NCBI GenBank assembly: GCA_002698425.1
Contig: NZXU01000050.1
Location: forward strand, 62,001 to 126,000
Direction of reading: 5' to 3'
Length of the DNA stretch: 64,000 nucleotides
From: Ahrensia sp.
GTDB lineage: Bacteria; Pseudomonadota; Alphaproteobacteria; Rhizobiales; Rhizobiaceae
Both the position numbers and the translations under genes were made by a program. Shown piece after piece: positions 37,194 through 45,849 of this stretch. The notes under the pieces were generated by a model. The model was given only the letters and a program-made list of their open reading frames with translations, was not told the DNA's origin and ran no database searches. The number at the start of each line of letters is the position of its first letter. Position 1 is the first letter of the stretch.

Positions 37194-37236
37194 TCACGAG
37201 GGGCCGATAGACGGATCCGTCCGCCGGAAGTTCGAC

Positions 37237-38241
37237 ATGGCAAAACGATACACCCTGTCAAAACCGCAACGAGCCGCCGCCGTCATGGTGGCGATGGGGA
37301 AATCGCGCGCGTCGACCTTGCTGAGATTCTTCAAGAGCGAGGAGCTGCGCGTCATGATCGACGCCGCGCATACGCTCAAGAGCATTCCGCAGCCCGACCT
37401 CGAGGAACTGGTCAAGGAATTCGAAACCGAGTTCACCGTCGGCGCGGGGCTGATGGATTCGGCCGACGCGATGGACAAGATTCTCAGCGAAGCGCTTTCC
37501 GACGAGGAAATGTACGCGCTGACCGGGATGACCGCCGAACCGGTCGAAGTAGAGCCGGAGCAATCGGTCTGGGACCTGTTGCCGAAAGTCGATCTCGACG
37601 AACTGAACAATTTCTTCGCCGGCGAATCGCCGCAGCTCTGCGCCGTCGTCCTGTCGCGGCTAAATTCGCGCACGGCGGCGTCGATCGTCGAGAGGCTCGA
37701 GCCCGACCTGCGCAAAGCGACCGTGGCGCGGCTGCTGTCATCGAAGCCGGTGCCCGAATCGGTCATCAAGACCGTCGAGAAACGGCTCGATGAGGCCTTC
37801 AACCTGACCGACGACTCGCGCGGCGGCGGAGCCGGCGAGGGCGTCGGCCGCCTCGCGGAAATCCTCAACGAGATGAAGAAGGATGTCTCCGACGACCTCC
37901 TCGACCAGCTGACGCCGGTGATCGGCTCTAAGAAGGTCGAGGGCGTCAAGTCGCGCATCTTCCGCTTCGAGGACATTCCGACGCTTTCCAAGGAGGCGCG
38001 CACGCTGCTTTGCGACGGATTGTCGTCCGACGTGCTGACGCTGGCGCTGCGCGGCGCAAGCGACGACCTGAAGGAAAACATCCTGTCGTCGATCAGCCAG
38101 CGCACGCGGCGCATGATCGAATCGGAACTCGGCGCCGGCGGGGCCAAGCCGGCGGAAATCGAGCAGGCGCGCAAGTCGATCGCGGCTCTGGCGCTGCGGA
38201 TGGCCGCCGAAGGCAAGATCGAACTCCAGGTCGCGGCCTGA
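37237..38241 (+). CDS. fliG: Flagellar switch protein FliG
   Basis: A 334-residue rotor protein linking the MS ring to the stator. The N-terminal domain (LSKPQRAAAVMVAMGKSRAS) binds the FliF tail. Armadillo-like helices follow, and the C-terminal torque domain has IFRFEDIPTLSKEARTLLCD and LALRGASDDLKENILSSISQ, then RTRRMIESELG. It lacks the canonical EHPQ phrase and is of the divergent rhizobial kind. It precedes flhB by 27 bases. Confidence 0.94.
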   Translation: MAKRYTLSKPQRAAAVMVAMGKSRASTLLRFFKSEELRVMIDAAHTLKSIPQPDLEELVKEFETEFTVGAGLMDSADAMDKILSEALSDEEMYALTGMTAEPVEVEPEQSVWDLLPKVDLDELNNFFAGESPQLCAVVLSRLNSRTAASIVERLEPDLRKATVARLLSSKPVPESVIKTVEKRLDEAFNLTDDSRGGGAGEGVGRLAEILNEMKKDVSDDLLDQLTPVIGSKKVEGVKSRIFRFEDIPTLSKEARTLLCDGLSSDVLTLALRGASDDLKENILSSISQRTRRMIESELGAGGAKPAEIEQARKSIAALALRMAAEGKIELQVAA

Positions 38242-38268
38242 GACGGCGGGTAGGGTAGACACTGAGCC

Positions 38269-39342
38269 ATGGCCGACGAAAAGCCCGACAAGGAGAGTAA
38301 AACCGAGGAAGCCTCGGAGAAAAAGATCCGCGACTCGCTCGACAAGGGACAGACGCCCTTCTCGAAGGAAACGCCGATCCTCTTCTCGCTGCTGGCGATC
38401 CTTTTCGTCGCGACGTTCTTCATGCCCGCGAGAATCGCCGGCATGGCGCAGCAGCTGGCGACGATGATGGACCAGTCCTTCGAATATCACTTGAGCGGCA
38501 GCGGCGACATCTACTGGCTGATCCAGCGCGTGATGCTGGTGGCGGGCACGGTGACCCTGCCGCTGTTCGCCGCGGTGGTTGTGGCCGGGTTTTCCGGATC
38601 GGCGGCCCAGAACACGCCGCGTTTCGTCGGCGAGCGCATCAAGCCGCAACTGTCGCGGATTTCCCTGATCGCCGGATGGGGGCGCATCTTCAGCACCAAG
38701 GGTTTCGTGGAGTTCCTCAAATCCGTGGCGAAACTGATCTTCGCGAGCATCCTGGTGGCCCTCGTCCTGCACGATCTCGTGCCGCGCATGCTGCAGGGCA
38801 TGAACAGCGAGGTCGGCAGCTTCCTGGTGGTTATCCGGGAAATGCTGATGAAGATGTTCGCGGCGATCATCTTCGCGATGGTGCTGGTCGCGACCGCGGA
38901 CTTCTTCTGGTCGCGCTTCCAGTGGCGCGAGGATCTGAAAATGACCCGCCAGGAGGTCAAGGACGAGCTGAAGCAATCGATGGGCGACCCGATCATCAAG
39001 GCGCGCATCCGCTCCGTCGCCTATGATCGCGCCCGCAAGCGCATGATGAAGGCCGTCCCGACCGCATCGCTCGTCATCGCCAACCCGACCCACCTTTCGA
39101 TCGCATTGCGATACGATCCCACCCGCGATCCGGCGCCTATCGTCGTCGCCAAGGGGCAGGACCTGATCGCGTTGCGCATCCGCGCCATCGCCGAGGAAAA
39201 CGGCGTACCCGTGTTCGAGAATGTCCCCCTGGCACGCGCCATGTACCGGCAAGTCTCGATCGACCAGATCATACCCCAAGAGTTCTTCAAGGCCGTCGCG
39301 GAACTGATTTCCATTCTGCGCCGCCGAGCACAGAGAAGCTGA
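38269..39342 (+). CDS. flhB: Flagellar export switch protein FlhB
   Basis: A 357-residue export-gate protein with four membrane helices and a cytoplasmic domain holding the self-cleaving NPTH motif (SLVIANPTHLSIALRYD, near residue 270), which switches export from hook to filament substrates. The start KTEEASEKKIRDSLDKGQTP is characteristic. It lies four bases before the next gene. Confidence 0.97.
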   Translation: MADEKPDKESKTEEASEKKIRDSLDKGQTPFSKETPILFSLLAILFVATFFMPARIAGMAQQLATMMDQSFEYHLSGSGDIYWLIQRVMLVAGTVTLPLFAAVVVAGFSGSAAQNTPRFVGERIKPQLSRISLIAGWGRIFSTKGFVEFLKSVAKLIFASILVALVLHDLVPRMLQGMNSEVGSFLVVIREMLMKMFAAIIFAMVLVATADFFWSRFQWREDLKMTRQEVKDELKQSMGDPIIKARIRSVAYDRARKRMMKAVPTASLVIANPTHLSIALRYDPTRDPAPIVVAKGQDLIALRIRAIAEENGVPVFENVPLARAMYRQVSIDQIIPQEFFKAVAELISILRRRAQRS

Positions 39343-39346
39343 CACC

Positions 39347-39820
39347 ATGCTGGCACAAGAAATCTGCCTGGAACTTGAACCCTATGTCGCCAAGGCCATC
39401 TCCGGCCTCGCCGCGGAACTGCGCCTTGTCGATATCGCGGATTACATCGCCTATCTGCGCATGGAGCGCTATGGCTGCGTGGCGGATATCGTGCGCGATG
39501 CCGCCGACCTCTATTTCACCCCGGGCTATATCGAGTTCGCGATGGACGGCGAAACCTCGGCGGAATGGGGCACGGCGCCGGAAGTGACGCTTATGCTGAT
39601 GATCAACAGCGCGCGCGCCAAGGCGCATGTCGCATTGACGCTCTGCGAGCACCACGCCGAGATCAAGCTCGGCTACGTCAATTTCGCAAGCGAACTCGAA
39701 GCGCGCGAGGACCGCGGGCACCTGTTGCTGGACGATATCGCGGACAACAGGATGGACCGCAGGGCGCGACTGTTCAGGCCGTGGCAGATGGGCGGGTTGA
39801 TGGCGCGGCCGAGCGCCTGA
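39347..39820 (+). CDS. Unknown gene co-transcribed with flhB
   Basis: A 157-residue soluble protein starting four bases after flhB, so almost certainly part of the motA operon. Visible traits are a helical N-terminal half (YVAKAISGLAAELRLVDIAD), an acidic middle and a basic tail ending GGLMARPSA. I recognise no family. Codon use and GC bias match the neighbours. It ends 16 bases from a convergent gene, with no clear terminator between. Confidence 0.6.
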   Translation: MLAQEICLELEPYVAKAISGLAAELRLVDIADYIAYLRMERYGCVADIVRDAADLYFTPGYIEFAMDGETSAEWGTAPEVTLMLMINSARAKAHVALTLCEHHAEIKLGYVNFASELEAREDRGHLLLDDIADNRMDRRARLFRPWQMGGLMARPSA

Positions 39821-39836
39821 GCCTCCGGCCGCATAG

Positions 39837-40280
39837 TCAATTGACCGCGTCAAGGATCGGCACGGCCGCTTCCTGACGCGACATCACCAGCATGCCGCTC
39901 CAGCCGCCTTCGCCGCTTCCGGCGGAAGCGGGAGCGAGGAAGCCGTGCACGAAGGCTCCGGCCGGCGCGGCAAGGCGCGCGGTAAAGTGGAACGGGCGTC
40001 CCTCGCCCGCCAGTTTCTCGATCAGTTCAATCAGGCCGGCCCGGGCATCGGGATCGTAGCATTCGAGGAATGTTCGCATACCGATCCGCTCGCTGTCGCC
40101 GGACAAGCCGTAAAATTTGCGCGCGACCGGGCCGAGCAGAATCGAGGCGTCCTCGAGATCCAGCCCGAAACGATCGACAAGCGCGCTGCGCGACAATTGC
40201 CGGATATCTATATTGTTATTCGGGTCGGCGCTTTCCGTATCGAAAGGTACGGTTGCTCCGCCGTAAAGCATCTTTGTCAT
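39837..40280 (-). CDS. PAS-like small cytoplasmic protein
   Basis: A 147-residue protein. The frame opens at 40493, but ATG 40280 is preferred because it is preceded by AAAGGG at suitable distance and the upstream part has unusual composition and lies in a divergent promoter region. Residues ~30-135 look like a PAS domain (ILLGPVARKFYGLSGDSERI, DPDARAGLIELIEKLAGEGR, then FHFTARLAAP). There is no output domain, so it may be a stand-alone sensor or adaptor. The PAS assignment is by eye. Confidence 0.5.
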   Translation of the reverse strand: MTKMLYGGATVPFDTESADPNNNIDIRQLSRSALVDRFGLDLEDASILLGPVARKFYGLSGDSERIGMRTFLECYDPDARAGLIELIEKLAGEGRPFHFTARLAAPAGAFVHGFLAPASAGSGEGGWSGMLVMSRQEAAVPILDAVN

Positions 40281-40493
40281 TTGGCGGCCCTTTTTGCAGG
40301 CCCATGATTGAAGGTAACCTTGCGTCACTAACTCCAAAAACTGCGTGTTCCGCAATCTTAATCCTTTATTAACCTCAATACTGACGCTTTGAATTAAATG
40401 CCGAAGACCCGGCAGCAAATGCATGCTCCGGGAACGATGCCGCCGCCTTCCCGTTGTCGTTGGATCGACCAACAACGCTCGACGGAGAACCAC

Positions 40494-40748
40494 ATGACCA
40501 ATCCATCCAGAAAGTCAGGCTCGCCGGACGGAAAGCTGACGCGTTCCGACATCGCTTCGGACGAATTGGGCCGAAACAGCCTTCAGGGGAACGATCAGGC
40601 GAATGTGCGCAACGAGCGTCACGCCGTCCCGGATGTGAAAACGGAAGCCGACGGCGTCATCGAGAGTTTCCGGAAGCTCGACAAGGACGTGCGCGCCCGC
40701 GAGGACCTCGGAAAGGGCAATCGCTCCTCCGAGAATAGCGGCACCTGA
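40494..40748 (+). CDS. Small hydrophilic protein of unknown function
   Basis: An 84-residue, charged, Cys-free protein from ATG 40494 with GGAGA ten bases upstream; the longer frame to 40398 has no ribosome site. It contains no hydrophobic core and is likely disordered (TRSDIASDELGRNSLQGNDQ, ESFRKLDKDVRAREDLGKGN). It ends 24 bases before the oxidoreductase gene and may be co-transcribed. No function can be assigned. Confidence 0.5.
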   Translation: MTNPSRKSGSPDGKLTRSDIASDELGRNSLQGNDQANVRNERHAVPDVKTEADGVIESFRKLDKDVRAREDLGKGNRSSENSGT

Positions 40749-40772
40749 CCAAGCTACTTCAAAGGGAATGCA

Positions 40773-41438
40773 ATGACCCACACAGTGGAAATCAAGGCGA
40801 TCACGCCCGTCGCACACAACGTCTTTTCCTACGATCTGGAACGGCCGTCCGGCTTCACATTCGAGCCGGGCCAAGCGACGGAGGTGTCGATCGACAAGGA
40901 TGGCTGGCGAGACGAGAAACGCCCTTTCACCTTCACCTCGCTGCCAGACGATGAAAGGCTGCAGTTCACGATCAAGTCCTACCCGGAGCACGACGGGGTC
41001 ACCGACCAGCTGTCGCGACTGCTGGTCGGGGATCGGCTGATCATCGACGACCCGTGGGGCACGATCAGCTACAAGGGCAAGGGCGTGTTCATCGCCGGAG
41101 GTGCGGGGCTGACCCCGTTCCTCGCGATCCTGCGCGCGCAGAACGAAGCCGGGCATCTCGCCGGACATACGCTGCTCTTCGCAAACCGGTGCGAGCGCGA
41201 CATCATCCTGCAGGACGAACTGGACCTGATGCCCGGCCTGACGACCCGGCACATCCTCAGCGAGGAGGACAAGAGCGGCTACGATCACGGTCTCATCGAC
41301 CGCGCCTATCTGGAATCCGTGATCGAGGATTTCGACCAGATCTTCTATATTTGCGGACCGGACGGGATGGTCGAGGAGCTCAAGGGCATCCTCGACGATC
41401 TTGGCGCGAAACCCGAAGGTCTCGTCTTCGAAGAATAG
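40773..41438 (+). CDS. FAD-dependent ferredoxin/flavodoxin-NAD(P)H reductase-like protein
   Basis: A 221-residue flavin oxidoreductase. FAD-binding residues occur in KRPFTFTS (~46-54) and the NAD(P)-binding half has GVFIAGGAGLTPFLAIL (~104-120) and FYICGPDGMVEELKGIL (~190-206). It has neither a globin nor a [2Fe-2S] domain, so an external partner such as a ferredoxin is needed. It converges on the nsrR gene three bases away. A role in nitric-oxide or oxidative stress is inferred from that neighbour only. Confidence 0.8.
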   Translation: MTHTVEIKAITPVAHNVFSYDLERPSGFTFEPGQATEVSIDKDGWRDEKRPFTFTSLPDDERLQFTIKSYPEHDGVTDQLSRLLVGDRLIIDDPWGTISYKGKGVFIAGGAGLTPFLAILRAQNEAGHLAGHTLLFANRCERDIILQDELDLMPGLTTRHILSEEDKSGYDHGLIDRAYLESVIEDFDQIFYICGPDGMVEELKGILDDLGAKPEGLVFEE

Positions 41439-41441
41439 CTA

Positions 41442-41930
41442 TCAGTTAAGGCTCAGCCGCCCGTCGCCGCCGCACATGACCGGAGCGACTTTTCCTTCGG
41501 GCATGTTGAGGATCGATTCGAGATCGGTATTACCTTCGACGAGGTCGGCCAGGCTGATCTTGTCGAGGGACGCGTAAAAGGCCTCCACGGCGCGTTTCAG
41601 CGCCGGGCGCAGCCAGCAACTCCCGATCAGCGGGCAATTGTTCTCCTTCTCGTCGAAACATTCGGCGAAGGGAAGATCGGCCTCGAACACCCGGAACACA
41701 TCACCGACGCGAATATCCTCGGGCGTGCGGGCGAGATACATGCCGCCATTGCGGCCGCGCAATGCCTTGATATAGCCGAGGTGAGCCAATTGCCGGATCA
41801 CCTGGCCAAGATGGTTCTTGGAAGCGTTGCACTTGTCCGCGATCTCGGCCTTGGTGATGCTGTAGCCGGGATTGACCGCGCATGTCATCAACACCCGCAT
41901 CGCAAGATTTGTTCTGATCGTCAGACGCAT
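41442..41930 (-). CDS. nsrR: Rrf2-family iron-sulfur regulator, NsrR-like
   Basis: A 162-residue repressor. The winged helix is at ~1-65 (AEIADKCNASKNHLGQVIRQ, RGRNGGMYLARTP). Three cluster-binding cysteines are at 91, 99 and 105 (CFDEKENNC, then C). The stretch KRAVEAFYASLDKISLADLV is close to NsrR, the nitric-oxide sensor; RirA has the same cysteine spacing but a different C-terminal region. ATG 41930 is chosen over the frame opening at 42224 because GGAGGAA precedes it and family members begin MRLT. Its own promoter has a possible dyad. Confidence 0.8.
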   Translation of the reverse strand: MRLTIRTNLAMRVLMTCAVNPGYSITKAEIADKCNASKNHLGQVIRQLAHLGYIKALRGRNGGMYLARTPEDIRVGDVFRVFEADLPFAECFDEKENNCPLIGSCWLRPALKRAVEAFYASLDKISLADLVEGNTDLESILNMPEGKVAPVMCGGDGRLSLN

Positions 41931-42287
41931 GGTTCCTCCGCGCCCCGCATGAGCTACGCCTCCATTAAGATGTGGATCATATACACGATTTTGCCCGCGC
42001 CAATTGATCAAGATCATATGAATCGTGCGGAAAACCGCCGGAATTCCCGCAAAAACTCTCCTGTGACGACAATTTCGCACCCTTGCCGGCATGCGCCAGG
42101 GAAATTTGGGCATCCCGTTATTCGCAATGGATCGGCAACAACAGCCTGTTCGGCTTGACGACGCTGTTGATGCGCCCGACAATTCGCGGAAAGGGACAAA
42201 ACGGGGCATTCGCGAATCGGCCATGCGGGCGATTTGCCGAAACGGGGATGTGCAAATCCCGTGTCCGCCAAGAAACGGGAAACAACC
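41931..42287. other. 357-base divergent regulatory region (nsrR / SUMF1 gene)
   Basis: AT-richer than its surroundings. It contains an FNR-type box (42004-42017) and a possible NsrR-type element (AAGATGTGG... at 41967-41986, with TGT-N9-ACA symmetry) between that box and the nsrR start. The 250 bases nearer the SUMF1 gene hold no feature I can support. Confidence 0.5.
42004..42017. promoter_or_regulatory. FNR/Dnr/NnrR-type binding site
   Basis: TTGATCAAGATCAT matches the CRP/FNR-family consensus TTGAT-N4-ATCAA at 9 of 10 defined positions. It is 74 bases upstream of nsrR and 270 bases upstream of the SUMF1 gene. Such sites are bound under low oxygen or with nitric oxide. Confidence 0.5.
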
Positions 42288-43583
42288 ATGCGACTCCAGC
42301 GCTTCGCCATTCTTGCCTTCGCTTCCCTCATTCTCGGTTTCCTCACCTCTTTTTCAGCGGCTTGGGCAGCGGATGCCGACACGCAGGAAGGCCGCCAGGC
42401 GATCCAGCAGGCTCTGAACGAAAAAGGCTTTCCCGTCGGGACGCCGGACGGAATTTTCGGGCCGAAGACCGAAGCGGCGATCCGTGCCTTTCAGGACTCG
42501 ATCGGCGCGGAGGCGACAGGGACGCTGACCGACAGCCAGGCCGACCGGCTTCTCGGCCGGGCGACACCCGCCAAGGCGCCCGAACCGCAACCCGATGTCA
42601 CCGCCGGAACGGTTTTCAAGGATTGCGACAGCTGTCCGGAAATGGTCGAGATCCCGAAGGGCACGTTCGAGATGGGAGCGACCGACGCCGAACAGGATAA
42701 CCCGTTTATCGGCTTCGTTCCGGAGGAACATCCGCGGCACGAGGTCAGCATCGGCTATCCTTTCGCGATCGGTCGCTACGAGGTTACCGTCGCCGAGTTC
42801 GACGCCTATGTGCGCGAGACCGGAACGGAGGTCGGCGGCACCTGCGGCGTCCGGCTCATCGAGACCGGGCCGCTTGCGGAGAATTTCACCGGAACGCGCC
42901 ATCCGGCCTCAAACCCGGAGATATACGGCCCCTATTTCGTCTATATAACCGACGGCTCCTACAAGCAGCCGGGGCTCTCCGTGACACCGCGCCAGCCGGC
43001 CGTCTGCGTGTCGCGCAAGGAGGTGACTGGCTATCTCGCATGGCTCAAGGAGAAGACCGGCAAGGCCTATCGCCTGCCGACCGAGGCCGAGTGGGAATAT
43101 GCGGCGCGGGCCGGAACCCGGACCGTCGCCTTCTGGGGCGACGATCTCGCCCATGCCTGCGGCTATGCGAACTTCGCCGACAAGGCGTCAGGCTACCAGG
43201 CCGGCGAGGCCGCCCCCTGCGCGGAAGCGGTACGCCCCGAATGGGCGGCGGAAGTCGGCAGCTACCGGCCCAATCCATGGGGACTTTACGACATGGCCGG
43301 CAACGCCCAGGAAATGGTGCAGGACTGCTGGAGCCCGGGCTACGACACCACGCCACGGGACGGTTCGCCCGTACGCCAAAGCGGTTGCCAGCTCTTCATC
43401 GCGCGGGGCGGCGACTATGAAATGCTCCATGTCTCGATGCGCGCATCCGAAAGGCTGACCTTCGGCTACGACCCGCAACTCGACATGGTGCAGGGACCCA
43501 ACGAGGCGCTGGACATCCGCAGCAATGTCGTTGGCTTCCGTGTCGCGCTCTCCCTCGGCAGCGCCGCGTGGGATTGGCAGTAG
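42288..43583 (+). CDS. Secreted SUMF1/FGE-domain protein with peptidoglycan-binding domain (NirV-like?)
   Basis: A 431-residue protein from ATG 42288 (the frame opens at 42234 without a ribosome site). Order: signal peptide (~1-28), peptidoglycan-binding domain (~33-90, KGFPVGTPDGIFGPKTEAAI), SUMF1/C-type-lectin fold (~110-425, with MGATDAEQD, YRLPTEAEWEYAARAG, PWGLYDMAGNAQEM). The strand that carries the two copper-binding Cys in true formylglycine-generating enzymes reads RGGDYEMLHVSMRASE, with no Cys. It is therefore probably not a sulfatase-activating enzyme. SUMF1 proteins of the NirV type occur with nitrite-reductase genes, which fits the NsrR/FNR context, but nirK is not in the window. 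Confidence 0.85.
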   Translation: MRLQRFAILAFASLILGFLTSFSAAWAADADTQEGRQAIQQALNEKGFPVGTPDGIFGPKTEAAIRAFQDSIGAEATGTLTDSQADRLLGRATPAKAPEPQPDVTAGTVFKDCDSCPEMVEIPKGTFEMGATDAEQDNPFIGFVPEEHPRHEVSIGYPFAIGRYEVTVAEFDAYVRETGTEVGGTCGVRLIETGPLAENFTGTRHPASNPEIYGPYFVYITDGSYKQPGLSVTPRQPAVCVSRKEVTGYLAWLKEKTGKAYRLPTEAEWEYAARAGTRTVAFWGDDLAHACGYANFADKASGYQAGEAAPCAEAVRPEWAAEVGSYRPNPWGLYDMAGNAQEMVQDCWSPGYDTTPRDGSPVRQSGCQLFIARGGDYEMLHVSMRASERLTFGYDPQLDMVQGPNEALDIRSNVVGFRVALSLGSAAWDWQ

Positions 43584-43604
43584 CTTCCACAAGAGAAGCT
43601 TCTT
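43582..43604 (+). terminator. Weak terminator-like hairpin after the SUMF1 gene
   Basis: AGCTTC-CACAAGA-GAAGCT overlaps the stop codon and is followed by TCTTCG. The six-pair stem and short T-tract make it only a weak candidate. The rest of the 200-base convergent spacer up to 43785 shows nothing notable. Confidence 0.3.
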
Positions 43605-43785
43605 CGCGCCGGACAGGACCCCAACCTGTGGCCGCTGCCGTCACGAACCGGCAGAAGGGTCCGAGGTTTGTTGCAGGCAATCCGGTCCGGTCTGCGGCCG
43701 CCCGGTTGCGATTCGATGCGATGCGAGGCCGAAACCGCAACAATTGGATACGCCGGCACCCTGGAGCCCGTCTCGGTTGTATGAA

Positions 43786-45333
43786 CTAGGACGACGCTGT
43801 TTCCAGTACGATGGCGCCTGTCGATTTGCCGGATTCGAGTGCGTGGTGAATTCGGACCACATCCTCAATCGGCGCGATCTGCGGCGATGGTATCGTCAGC
43901 AAACCCTGTTCAAGCGCGGCAAAGAGCCGTTCCGCCTGCATCGTCATCATGGCGCGGTCCGCGATGTAGTGGCCGTAATTCGGGCGCGACAGGGTCAGCG
44001 ACTTGCCCGCCATCGGCCCTATTTCGCGAGCTCCGATATCGCCTGACGCCTGTCCGAAGGAAACCAGGTGACCGCGTATCGCAAGCGCGGCGATCGAGGC
44101 GTCGAAGCTGTCGCGCCCTATCGCATCGTAGACCACGTCCGCGCCACCGCCTGTCAGCTGCCGAACTCGCTCGATAAATTCCTGGCCGCGGCCGATGACA
44201 ACCTCGTGGGCGCCGCTCGCTTCGGCCAGCCTGGCCTTGTCCATATCCGAAACCGTCGCGATGACACGGGCGCCGAGGGCCGAAGCCCACTGGGTGAGCA
44301 AGGTGCCGACACCGCCTGCCGCCGCATGCACGACCACCCACTCGCCCCGCCGAACCGGATGGACGTCGTGCAGCAGAAATCCGGCGGCCACCCCCTTGAG
44401 CATGCCGGCCGCCGCATGGGCCGCATCGAGCCAATCCGGTGTCTTCACCACGAGGTCCGCATTCATCGTCCGAACCGACGTGTAGGATCCCGCCGGCCCG
44501 CAGGCATAGGCGACCCGATCCCCCGGAGCGAGATGACCGACAGCGGGCCCGACGCTCTCGACCATTCCCGCCGCTTCCATTCCGGGAATGCCGGGCGGTG
44601 TGACGAGGTCGAAATAGCCCGTCCTCGAATAGACATCGATGAAGTTCACGCCGATATGGCTTTGCCGGATCCGCACCTCGCCCGGGCCCGGCGGAGGGAC
44701 GTCAACGTCACGCAACGAAAGCACATCCGGACCGCCATGCCGGTCCATCACGACCGCGCGCGCCTTGACGATACCGCCGGTTCCCGACGTGGCAATCGGT
44801 GCAGCTTTTTCCCGATCCTGCGTTTGTTCGGCGCGAACAGGGCGTGGCGGCCTGTCCGATGAACGCGCTACGCGCAGAACCCCGCCCGCGCCCGGCCCGG
44901 TGCGCAAATGCTGTTCCAGACTGCGCATGCCCGCGCGGTAGATCCCGTTTCCGACGAGATCCATCAGGTCGCGCGCCCTGTCCGGCGGCGGGCTGAATTC
45001 GCTTTCCCATTGCCAGAAGGTTGCCCCGCTGTCGGTCACCGGCATGAGCCGGATCGTCGCGACATAGTCGTGGAGGGGAAGCGGCGAGTGGAGAAGGCAG
45101 TAGCTGAGTTCGTGCGCCTCGTCGTCGAGGCTCAGAAGCTGCTCGCGCAGGAAACCGCCATCCGTCAACGTGAACGCGCGCACCGCGCCGACCGTGTCGG
45201 CGGGCAGGCCGTTCTCGATCTCGCTGTCGGCGATGGCCGGATGCCAGTCCCGGTGGCTGTTGAAATCGCGCACCCAACGCCAGACCTCGTCGATCGGGGC
45301 ATCGACGATCGCGCTCTCACGCACCCGCGCCAA
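43786..45333 (-). CDS. SRPBCC-quinone oxidoreductase (zinc-independent MDR) fusion
   Basis: A 515-residue, two-domain enzyme. Residues ~1-145 are an SRPBCC/polyketide-cyclase-like ligand-binding fold (EVWRWVRDFNSHRDWHPAIA, then TLTDGGFLREQLLSLDDE). After an Arg/Pro-rich linker comes an NADPH-dependent quinone oxidoreductase of the MDR family (~190-515; GIPGMEAAGMVESVGP, HAAAGGVGTLLTQWASALGA) without zinc ligands. No start codon lies where the second domain begins (GGIVKARAVV), so this is a true fusion. The N-terminal domain is a paralog of the separate protein encoded just upstream. It is the last gene of the catabolic operon. Confidence 0.88.
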   Translation of the reverse strand: MARVRESAIVDAPIDEVWRWVRDFNSHRDWHPAIADSEIENGLPADTVGAVRAFTLTDGGFLREQLLSLDDEAHELSYCLLHSPLPLHDYVATIRLMPVTDSGATFWQWESEFSPPPDRARDLMDLVGNGIYRAGMRSLEQHLRTGPGAGGVLRVARSSDRPPRPVRAEQTQDREKAAPIATSGTGGIVKARAVVMDRHGGPDVLSLRDVDVPPPGPGEVRIRQSHIGVNFIDVYSRTGYFDLVTPPGIPGMEAAGMVESVGPAVGHLAPGDRVAYACGPAGSYTSVRTMNADLVVKTPDWLDAAHAAAGMLKGVAAGFLLHDVHPVRRGEWVVVHAAAGGVGTLLTQWASALGARVIATVSDMDKARLAEASGAHEVVIGRGQEFIERVRQLTGGGADVVYDAIGRDSFDASIAALAIRGHLVSFGQASGDIGAREIGPMAGKSLTLSRPNYGHYIADRAMMTMQAERLFAALEQGLLTIPSPQIAPIEDVVRIHHALESGKSTGAIVLETASS

Positions 45334-45372
45334 GATGCCCCTCCAACAGCTGCAGTAGCGGGACCGAAACCG

Positions 45373-45825
45373 TCATCGGCCGCCGAAGGATTGCCTGAGC
45401 GCGTCGAACGCCGCCTGGAACACGGACCTGCCGATCTGGTCGATCAGCGCCTGCTCGCGTTCCGGCGGACAGTCGAAATCGGCCTGCCATTGCGCGAAGG
45501 TCACATTGCCGTCAGTCACCGGGGTGATCGACAGTTTCGCCACGTAGTTCTCCACCCCCATCGGGCTTTCGAGGATCGAGTAGGTGCAGCTCATGTCGTA
45601 GTCGGACAGGGCCAACAACTGCTCGCGGATCTTGCCGCCGTCGGTCAGGGTGAAGTTACGGATGCACCCCACCTTGTCCGACGGCAGACCCTGTTCGATG
45701 CGGCTTTCCGCGACGAAGGGCGTCCACTCCGGCAGGCCGTTGAAGTCCCGCACCCGCCGCCAGACATTCGCGGCGGGCGCCGGGATGACGCTCGAGACAT
45801 AGACGCGGGTCACGGCTTCCTCCAC
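45373..45825 (-). CDS. SRPBCC-family protein
   Basis: A 150-residue START-like/polyketide-cyclase-type protein with a hydrophobic ligand cavity (VWRRVRDFNGLPEWTPFVAE, TLTDGGKIREQLLALSDYD, TFAQWQADFDCPPEREQALI). It is clearly a paralog of the first 145 residues of the next protein. Such proteins bind or rearrange hydrophobic or aromatic compounds. It lies 39 bases before the fusion gene and 24 bases after the flotillin gene in the same operon. Confidence 0.88.
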   Translation of the reverse strand: MEEAVTRVYVSSVIPAPAANVWRRVRDFNGLPEWTPFVAESRIEQGLPSDKVGCIRNFTLTDGGKIREQLLALSDYDMSCTYSILESPMGVENYVAKLSITPVTDGNVTFAQWQADFDCPPEREQALIDQIGRSVFQAAFDALRQSFGGR

Positions 45826-45849
45826 CCGACGGAGCTCAGTTCCGCAGGT

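Noticed and set aside
42288..43583. Formylglycine-generating enzyme (sulfatase activator)
   Set aside because: The SUMF1 fold is clear, but the strand that should carry the copper-binding cysteines has none, and no sulfatase gene is nearby.
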